Positions 1-4,893 of a stretch of DNA of 8,494 nucleotides are shown here, piece after piece. Under the pieces are notes generated by a model that was not told the origin of the DNA, did not search any database, and saw nothing but the letters and a program-made list of their open reading frames with translations. This DNA is from Microcaldota archaeon (GTDB lineage Archaea > Micrarchaeota > Micrarchaeia > Micrarchaeales > CABMGC01). Every line of letters starts with the position of its first letter. Positions within the stretch are counted from its first letter, which is position 1. The DNA lies in NCBI GenBank assembly GCA_021791075.1, contig JAJYXH010000031.1, positions 1-8,494 on the forward strand, given 5' to 3'. The position numbers were made by a program, and so were the translations under genes.

Positions 1-1
1 G

Positions 2-127
2 GCACTGCTGCCACTGAGAATTTATCAAAGAGAAGACGTTTATTTGCACTGTGTTGGAGGGTTCAATTCATCCAGTCGCCATAAATGGCGAGGGTTTCTT
101 TCGCCCTCCAAACCACCCACTTCCTAA
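2..127 (+). pseudogene. Possible 5' part of a frameshifted SnoaL-like gene
   Basis: A second plus-strand frame is open from the window edge to a TAA at 125-127. It encodes a stretch with the pattern IYQREDVYLHCVGG, which resembles the 'Y-x-x-D-V-x-x-H-x-x-G-G' strand of SnoaL/NTF2-like proteins. That element belongs just ahead of the part encoded in the next frame at 85-372. Moving from this frame to the downstream one needs the equivalent of a one-base deletion somewhere around 90-120. The frame has no visible start because the window cuts it. The match is short and judged by eye, so this may be chance; the alternative is plain intergenic DNA. Confidence 0.3.
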
Positions 128-372
128 AAAATGCATTTACAAATCAGCGTTTTAACGTACTGGACAAAATACAAGATAGAGATAAAATCGTTTTCAGATA
201 TGATTGGTATGGAATTCATACGGGCCAGTTCTACGACTGGCAACCGACTAACAAGGAGATACATACTCACGGTATTATAATAGCAAAGGTCATGGATGGC
301 AGGATAGCTGAAACTTGGGAAGAGCGGGATTTTGCAGGGTTTGCTAGGCAACTGGATGCAAATAAAAAGTGA
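85..372 (+). CDS. SnoaL-like (ester cyclase / NTF2-fold) protein, N-terminally truncated
   Basis: The 95-residue product matches the C-terminal two thirds of SnoaL-like polyketide-cyclase/ester-cyclase proteins. A helix FLKNAF (13-18) leads into DKIVFRY (33-39), the G-x-H-T-G-x-F motif (GIHTGQF, 43-49), a P-T-x-K/R turn (54-57), and DGRIAETWEERD (71-82) followed by the family's terminal G-F-x-x-Q-L. Family members are usually 130-150 residues, so about 45-50 N-terminal residues with the first helix are missing. An in-frame TAA lies directly before the ATG, and no ribosome binding site or TATA box is visible. Positions 121-360 are about 40% G+C by hand count, well below the neighbouring genes, which suggests acquired DNA. 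The stop is 3 nt from the convergent tRNA gene. Enzymatic function is not predictable; it may be a gene remnant. Confidence 0.5.
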   Translation: MARVSFALQTTHFLKNAFTNQRFNVLDKIQDRDKIVFRYDWYGIHTGQFYDWQPTNKEIHTHGIIIAKVMDGRIAETWEERDFAGFARQLDANKK

Positions 373-375
373 AAG
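361..375 (-). terminator. Oligo-T terminator of the tRNA gene
   Basis: On the minus strand the tRNA is followed by ACTTTCACTTTTTATTT-type sequence. The T5 run is at 364-368, seven nt past the discriminator base. Archaeal RNAP terminates at such T-runs without a hairpin. The same bases encode the last codons and stop of the convergent plus-strand ORF. Confidence 0.5.
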
Positions 376-447
376 TGGACTCTGCGGGATTTGAACCCGC
401 AACCTCCTGCATGCCATGCAGGCGCGCTACCGTTGCGCTAAGAGCCC
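376..447 (-). tRNA. tRNA-Ala (anticodon GGC)
   Basis: The 72-nt cloverleaf folds fully. The acceptor stem is GGGCTCT/AGAGTCC with a G3:U70 wobble, the main alanine identity element. The D-stem is GCGC/GCGC around AACGGTA. The anticodon stem CCTGC/GCAGG holds the loop ATGGCAT, with anticodon GGC read from plus-strand bases 413-415. The variable loop is 5 nt (AGGTT), and the T-arm GCGGG/CCCGC holds TTCAAAT. The discriminator is A73 and CCA is not encoded, so it must be added after transcription. No intron is present. The gene lies downstream of the NUDIX gene on the same strand but has its own promoter. Confidence 0.97.
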
Positions 448-473
448 AGAATTAGCAGTTAGAATTAGCTGCT
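448..473. repeat. Short tandem/inverted repeat in the tRNA 5' flank
   Basis: On the plus strand AGAATTAGCAGTT (448-460) is followed by AGAATTAGCTGCT (461-473). These are two 13-nt units sharing their first nine bases. AGCAG (454-458) and CTGCT (469-473) can also pair across a 10-nt loop. The element covers the predicted transcription start and leader of the tRNA. It may be a small duplication with no function. Confidence 0.5.
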
Positions 474-477
474 TTGA

Positions 478-492
478 CATATAAAGTTTTGC
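478..492 (-). promoter_or_regulatory. BRE/TATA promoter of tRNA-Ala
   Basis: Reading the minus strand, an A-rich BRE-like GCAAAAC (486-492) is followed directly by TTTATATG (478-485), a good archaeal TATA box. Its centre is about 35 nt upstream of G1 of the tRNA. With the usual 24-26 nt spacing, transcription would begin near 456, leaving a leader of about 9 nt for RNase P. The position makes the tRNA independent of the polymerase operon. Confidence 0.75.
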
Positions 493-516
493 TACCTGCC
501 GGGAATTGCGTATCTG

Positions 517-963
517 TCAACGCCATCCGAACTCGCTGTAGAAGACTTTGCCCTGGATCATCCTGATAGCGTTCCTCACGTATGGTATCGTGTTCCTTGG
601 AAGCTTGTCCGGGCTGAACCATCCGATGCCCGAGCACTTTTCCGGCTCCTTGTTGGCCGGAGTTCCGCTCCAGCGCCTTGCCACGGCAACAACCATCAGC
701 GCACCCTCCCCGTACTCGTACTTGTGGGAGACGTGGATGGTCTCAAGATCCCTCCTTGAGATTCTTATCCCGACCTCCTCCTCCGCCTCCCTTATGGCAG
801 CTGTGCTGATCGACTCTTCTTTCTCTAGGTGGCCCGACGGCATTGTATACCAGCCGTCCCTATAGCCGGTGTTCTTGCGTTTTAGAAGTAGTATCTTTCC
901 GTTCTTCCTGACAAGGATGAATACGCCAACCCTGTGGCCGCTTCTTATCTCGTACGCGTGCAT
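517..963 (-). CDS. NUDIX hydrolase
   Basis: The 148-residue protein carries a complete Nudix box (GX5EX7REUXEEXGU) at 44-66. Gly44, Glu50, the REAEEE run (58-63) and Gly65 are in place, so divalent-metal binding and hydrolysis of a nucleoside diphosphate linked to another group are expected. Before the box come a GVFILV strand (13-18), KILLLKRK (23-30) and WYTMPSGH (38-45). After it come GIGWF, a NTIPYVR segment and a YSEFGW terminus (142-147), together typical of one small Nudix subfamily also common in bacteria. The natural substrate cannot be read from the sequence. The ATG follows the LSm stop by 6 nt, and that TGA is inside a GTGAT ribosome binding site with 5-nt spacing, so the two genes are probably co-translated. 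Clean-up of oxidised nucleotides, ADP-ribose-type compounds or capped RNA ends are all possible. Confidence 0.93.
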   Translation of the reverse strand: MHAYEIRSGHRVGVFILVRKNGKILLLKRKNTGYRDGWYTMPSGHLEKEESISTAAIREAEEEVGIRISRRDLETIHVSHKYEYGEGALMVVAVARRWSGTPANKEPEKCSGIGWFSPDKLPRNTIPYVRNAIRMIQGKVFYSEFGWR

Positions 964-969
964 CCGTAA

Positions 970-1197
970 TCACGCAGGCGATATGAAAAGAATGTTTCCT
1001 CCCCTGAGGAGAATGGTTCCGAGCTTCGTCTTGAGGTTCCCGTCCTCTATCTCCTCCGCGCTATCTATGACGATGTTCATGTGCGCGTCGAAGGAGGTTA
1101 TCCTTCCCCTTATGTCGGTCCCGTTCTTCAGCCTTATCATTACCTGCTGGCCGAGCGACTTGTTAAGCAGATCAAACGGCCTCTCTTGTGTTGACAT
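970..1197 (-). CDS. Sm-like archaeal protein (LSm/SmAP1)
   Basis: The 75-residue protein is one Sm fold, the usual SmAP1 length. The Sm1 motif spans about 9-50 (DLLNKSLGQ, then the strand around FDAHMNIVID). The Sm2 motif is at 59-74 (LGTILLRGGNILFISP). The uridine-binding residues of the family, His39, Asn41 and the Arg65-Gly66 pair, are all present, so a heptameric ring binding U-rich RNA in its pore is expected. The ATG follows GGTGGAGATGA, a good GGTG ribosome binding site. It lies 51 nt after rpoA2 and 6 nt before the NUDIX gene. In many archaea LSm is followed by the ribosomal protein L37e gene; here that place is taken by NUDIX. Family assignment is secure; the exact RNA partners are unknown. 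Confidence 0.96.
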   Translation of the reverse strand: MSTQERPFDLLNKSLGQQVMIRLKNGTDIRGRITSFDAHMNIVIDSAEEIEDGNLKTKLGTILLRGGNILFISPA

Positions 1198-1248
1198 TCA
1201 TCTCCACCCAAATTCAATAAAACAAATCAATTAATTGTGAACGGGAGG

Positions 1249-2292
1249 TTATTTAGGCTTTACCTTGGCCATGTCCTCCTTCTTTATCGCTAGCTTCACA
1301 GAACCCGTTCCCACAGGGATCTGCTTTCCTACAAGTATGTTCTCCGTGACTCCGCGCATCGGGTCGATCTCTCCGAACGCGGCTGCATTTATCAGGTGCT
1401 TTACAGTCTCCTCGTAAGCGGCCCTCGCGAATACCGAGCTCTTCTCGCCGCTGAGTCCGTGCCTTCCGACCCCCTTTATCGAGCCGCTTGCTGTCATCGC
1501 ATCGGCGATCAGAAGAAGATGCCTGTAGTCGACTGATATCTTCTGCTCGTCAAGAGTAAGCTTGAGCTCGTTTGCAAGGACGTTCCTGGCACCCTCGATG
1601 CCGAATATGGCGTACATGGCGAAGACGTCGTTCGTATAGATCCTTGACTTGTCGACCCCCTCTATCTCCATTATTGGGCCGATGTTGCTGCCTGCCGAGA
1701 TTATGTAGAACTCGCCCGTCGACTTGCTCCTCTGAACTATGGCCTTTCCTGCACCCTCGACGCCGTTTATGACAGATTTCGTTATCCTCACCCTCGTGGA
1801 CCTTATGTCCTTGAGGTTCTTTGTGTGCATGCTCACTATGATCGTGTAGTCCTCCACCGAGGAATCCAGCTTCATGAGCCTGCCGAGTTTTTCCGCAACC
1901 TGCCTCGGCGTCATCTGCTGAGACTCGAGTTCCTGCCTGTTGAGCATGAACTTTATCGTTCCCTTTGAGAAATTTTCCGCCGTCCTTCTTATGAGCGTGT
2001 TCATCTTGACCTCGCTTATCTTCTTTGCGACCTTCTCGGCCTCGCCGAGGTCCTTGCTCGCCTTGCCCTCAAGGTATATCGTCGAAAGAGGAGTGCTTGG
2101 CTTCTTCTTCGCATCCACTAGCTCCACTATCCTCGGAAGCCCGGAAGTGGCGATAGCGGACTCTATCCCTGCGAAGTGGAATGATCTTAGGATCATCTGG
2201 GTTCCAGGCTCTCCGACCGACTGTGCGGCTATCATTCCGACAGGCTCGCTGTACTGGACCTTGTATTGATCGTTATTCTTCTCCTTGGCCAT
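1249..2292 (-). CDS. rpoA2: DNA-directed RNA polymerase subunit A'' (C-terminal part of the largest subunit)
   Basis: This 347-residue subunit supplies the trigger loop and the C-terminal cleft/jaw part of the largest RNAP subunit. The trigger-loop region is at 16-60: EPVGMIAAQS (16-25), GEPGTQ (27-32), then Leu35 and the catalytic His39, and GLPRIVELVDAKK further on. The C-terminus has VDYRHLLLIAD (254-264), MTASG (266-270) and GRHGLSGEK (276-284), all standard for A''. Oddities: Ile34 stands where Thr is usual in 'MTLRTFH', and only 15 residues precede EPVG. Archaeal A'' normally has some 40-60 residues of helical leader there, and lengths nearer 380-400. The ATG is 6 nt after the A' stop, with a GGGTTGAT sequence overlapping that stop. 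It is the last polymerase gene; rpl30e and nusA, its common archaeal neighbours, do not follow. Confidence 0.97.
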   Translation of the reverse strand: MAKEKNNDQYKVQYSEPVGMIAAQSVGEPGTQMILRSFHFAGIESAIATSGLPRIVELVDAKKKPSTPLSTIYLEGKASKDLGEAEKVAKKISEVKMNTLIRRTAENFSKGTIKFMLNRQELESQQMTPRQVAEKLGRLMKLDSSVEDYTIIVSMHTKNLKDIRSTRVRITKSVINGVEGAGKAIVQRSKSTGEFYIISAGSNIGPIMEIEGVDKSRIYTNDVFAMYAIFGIEGARNVLANELKLTLDEQKISVDYRHLLLIADAMTASGSIKGVGRHGLSGEKSSVFARAAYEETVKHLINAAAFGEIDPMRGVTENILVGKQIPVGTGSVKLAIKKEDMAKVKPK

Positions 2293-2298
2293 GAAATA

Positions 2299-4884
2299 TC
2301 AACCCTTATTCTCCTTCTCTGCCAGCTTCACGAACTGTATCGTTACAGGCTCAAGCCCGTCCCCTCCGTACATCGTCTGGACTATGTTGTTGCTCGTATC
2401 CCTGACGCTGAAGTCCCTCTCTATGTAGAGGTCCTGGAGCGCGTTGGAAAGTCTCCTGTACAGGTATCCCGATCTTGCCGTGAGCAGCGCCTTGTAGACC
2501 TCCGAACCTCTAGATCCGACAGCATGCATGAATAGGTCTATCGGCTCAAGCCCCATCTGGTAGTTCGTCCTGACGAAACCTCTTGCCGAAGGACCTACGT
2601 CCCCCTCCCTTATGTGCGGGAGAACCCTTCTCGTGTAGTATCCTCTCTTTATCCTTCCTCCGCTCAGCGTTGCCTGCTGGCCGAGGAACATGCTCATCTG
2701 CTCGTACTGGAAGATGCTTCCTCTTGACCCTGCGCGGGCCATCTGCATGGCGCTGTTGGTCGGGTCGATGTACTTGATCAGTACCTCTCCCGCCTTGTCT
2801 CTTGCTATGTTGAGGTCGACTATTATCATTCTCTCGAGCGACTCCCTTCTTGTGTATCCGATGAGAGGCTCGAGCTTTCTGCTCTTGTACTGCTGAATCT
2901 TCTCGTCGACTAGGTTGAACGTGTTGTCTAACAGTGCGAGCCTCGCCTTCTCTATCTCGTCGTTGGTCATGTACTCCTTTACCCCTACCGTGACGCCGGC
3001 AAAGGTGACGTACGCGTCGGCGAGCTTTGATGAGACGAATAGGAAGTTCTTGAGCGCCTCATATCCGTAGTCCATCCCTATCTTTATGAGCAGCTTGTTG
3101 TTGCCCTTTCCGTAGGTCTCCTTTGTTATGACCCCTTCGGTGAGCTTTCCGTTTGATATCCTGAGCATTCCTCCCGATATCTTGGTCTCGAAGTTGAGGT
3201 CCTTCGGGAGGAGCATGGAGAAGACGTCCTTGCCCTTGTACGTGCCGTTCTTCTCGGCCTTCGGGAGCTCGTATATTCCCGCTATCCCGAGGATGTATGA
3301 GGCTTCGTCCTTTGTGAGCCTCGTCTCGTCCTTGGTGAGGAAGTACATTCCGGTTATTCCGTCCTCGTTGTTTGTTATTATAGCCTCACCGTCCCTCGGA
3401 GAGAAGATCTGGTACTGAACCTCGAGGAGGTACTTCGCCTCTGCCTGGGCCTCCAGAGTCTGGGGGACGTGAAGGTTCATCTCGTCTCCGTCGAAGTCTG
3501 CGTTGTACGGAGGCGTTACGCAGAAGTTGATCCTGAAGGTCTTTCCAGGCAGCACCTTTACCCTGTGCGCCATGATAGAGACCCTGTGCAGCGAAGGCTG
3601 CCTGTTGAACAGGACTATGTCGCCGTCGATGAGCTGGCGCTCGAGTATGTCTCCGGCCTTGAGCTCCTTGAGGAGCTCCTCCCTGTTCGTGTCTATCAGC
3701 CTCTTCCTCTTGCCGTCGGCGCTTATAAGATTAAGTATCATTGGATATGAGGTCCTTGTGAGCAGCTCCTTTGCCTTCTCGATGTTCCAGAGGGTCACGT
3801 AGAACGGAATGGTGAGCTTCGTTGCTATGTCCATCGGCACGCCTACCTCGTCGAGGTCTATGTATGGATCGACGCTTATGACCGTTCTGGCAGAGTAGTT
3901 GACCCTCTTTCCGCTGAGGTTGTACCTGAATCTTCCCTCCTTGCCCTTGAGCCTCTGCGCAAGTGTCTTGAGCGCCCTTCCGGACCTGTGTCTTGCAGGG
4001 GGTATGCCCGAGGTCTCGTTGTTGAAGTACGCGGTGACGTGGTACTGGAGAAGCTCCCAGAGGTCGTCTATGATTATCTGCGGGGCTCCGGCGTTGATGT
4101 TCTGCGCGAGCCTCTGGTTTATACGCATTATGTCGACGAGCTTGTGCGTGAGGTCATCCTCGCTTCTCTCTCCGCTCTCTAGCGTGATCGAAGGACGCAC
4201 GTTCACCGGGGGAACGAGCAGGTACGTGAGCACCAGCCACTCGGGCCTGCTCGACTCGGGGTCTATTCCGAGTATCCTGAGGTCATCATTGCCTATTCCG
4301 GCAAGCGAGTCCCTTATCTCGTCGGGCTTGAGCTTCTTCTCGCCCATGTAGAAGTATGTAGGAGATGAGAACTTTACCTTGTTCTGTACCGCTCCGCAGT
4401 GGGGGCACTTCCTTGCGCTCCTTATCTTCTTGAGCACTCCCTTCGCGCCCTTCTTCTCCTCTGCCTCTGCCGATGCCTCAGCAATCTCCTCCGCAGTCAG
4501 CTCCTCCGACTCTATTGCAACTATGGCCTTCGTCTTGTCCTTCAGGTTCTGGATCTCCTCGGTACCGAGCAGGATCCTGTGGCACGAGCCGCATGTTGAC
4601 TGCAGAAGCATGTAGATGATCTTCGAGAATTCGGAGTGTATCACGGGCCTGACGAGCTCTATGTGACCGAAGTGGCCCGGGCAGGTCTTTGCCCTTGCTC
4701 CGCAGGTCTTGCAGATCAGGCCGGGGTCGATGACTCCGAGCCTCTGGTCGAGTAGACCTCCGTCTATAGGGTAGCCGTCCTCGTTGTAGGTATCGGGCAC
4801 GCTGAGCTTGACCACGCTAAGCCTCTTAGCCTGGTCTGGGGAGATTATCCCGAACTTCACGTCCTTTATTACCTCGGCCTGCAT
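2299..4884 (-). CDS. rpoA1: DNA-directed RNA polymerase subunit A' (N-terminal part of the largest subunit)
   Basis: The 861-residue subunit carries the clamp, active-site aspartates and bridge helix. The first zinc site is Cys58, Cys61, Cys68, His71. The second is Cys98/Cys101 and Cys160/Cys163, bracketing an acidic, Ala-rich helical insert. The clamp-core/switch region is near 312-345. NRQPSLHR precedes NADFDGD at 461-467, whose Asp463, 465 and 467 hold catalytic metal A. The bridge helix is at about 783-819. The length is normal and no intein is present. The bridge core is unusual: residues 790-803 read GSRGSEVYKALLTA where nearly all RNAPs have a version of GGREGLVDTAVRTA. Tyr321 replaces Gly in 'RFRGNL', and Gly841 replaces Glu in 'YGEDG'. 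The ATG sits 9 nt after the B' stop, whose TAG opens the ribosome binding site TAGGTG (6-nt spacing). Confidence 0.98.
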   Translation of the reverse strand: MQAEVIKDVKFGIISPDQAKRLSVVKLSVPDTYNEDGYPIDGGLLDQRLGVIDPGLICKTCGARAKTCPGHFGHIELVRPVIHSEFSKIIYMLLQSTCGSCHRILLGTEEIQNLKDKTKAIVAIESEELTAEEIAEASAEAEEKKGAKGVLKKIRSARKCPHCGAVQNKVKFSSPTYFYMGEKKLKPDEIRDSLAGIGNDDLRILGIDPESSRPEWLVLTYLLVPPVNVRPSITLESGERSEDDLTHKLVDIMRINQRLAQNINAGAPQIIIDDLWELLQYHVTAYFNNETSGIPPARHRSGRALKTLAQRLKGKEGRFRYNLSGKRVNYSARTVISVDPYIDLDEVGVPMDIATKLTIPFYVTLWNIEKAKELLTRTSYPMILNLISADGKRKRLIDTNREELLKELKAGDILERQLIDGDIVLFNRQPSLHRVSIMAHRVKVLPGKTFRINFCVTPPYNADFDGDEMNLHVPQTLEAQAEAKYLLEVQYQIFSPRDGEAIITNNEDGITGMYFLTKDETRLTKDEASYILGIAGIYELPKAEKNGTYKGKDVFSMLLPKDLNFETKISGGMLRISNGKLTEGVITKETYGKGNNKLLIKIGMDYGYEALKNFLFVSSKLADAYVTFAGVTVGVKEYMTNDEIEKARLALLDNTFNLVDEKIQQYKSRKLEPLIGYTRRESLERMIIVDLNIARDKAGEVLIKYIDPTNSAMQMARAGSRGSIFQYEQMSMFLGQQATLSGGRIKRGYYTRRVLPHIREGDVGPSARGFVRTNYQMGLEPIDLFMHAVGSRGSEVYKALLTARSGYLYRRLSNALQDLYIERDFSVRDTSNNIVQTMYGGDGLEPVTIQFVKLAEKENKG

Positions 4885-4893
4885 CGTTTACAC

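Noticed and set aside
548..865. Plus-strand open frame of 105 codons
   Set aside because: It overlaps the NUDIX gene, including the Nudix box region, on the opposite strand, and shows no family signature.
1228..1237. Perfect palindrome CAATTAATTG
   Set aside because: Ten AT-rich bases in an AT-rich gap are expected by chance and no second copy was seen elsewhere.
1198..1248. Promoter for LSm in the 51-nt AT-rich gap
   Set aside because: The only TATA-like stretch (TTTTATTG on the minus strand) would place the transcription start at or inside the LSm start codon, which conflicts with the good GGTG ribosome binding site. The T-rich run might be a weak terminator, but no clear site is visible.
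2428..2538. Frameshift as the cause of the odd bridge helix
   Set aside because: Translating the segment by hand gives one continuous frame with good family matches directly before (MGLEP, HAVG) and after (SGYL, RRL), and the spacing equals that of the canonical motif. A double compensating frameshift is not supported.
3170..3240. Absence of the Cys-rich cluster seen in some archaeal A' subunits after 'MLLPKDLNF'
   Set aside because: This cluster is present in some archaeal lineages and missing in others, so its absence alone is not notable.
3899..4351. Long plus-strand open frame of 150 codons
   Set aside because: It lies wholly antisense to rpoA1, is rich in Leu, Ser and Arg as expected for a shadow frame, and has no family resemblance or ribosome binding site.
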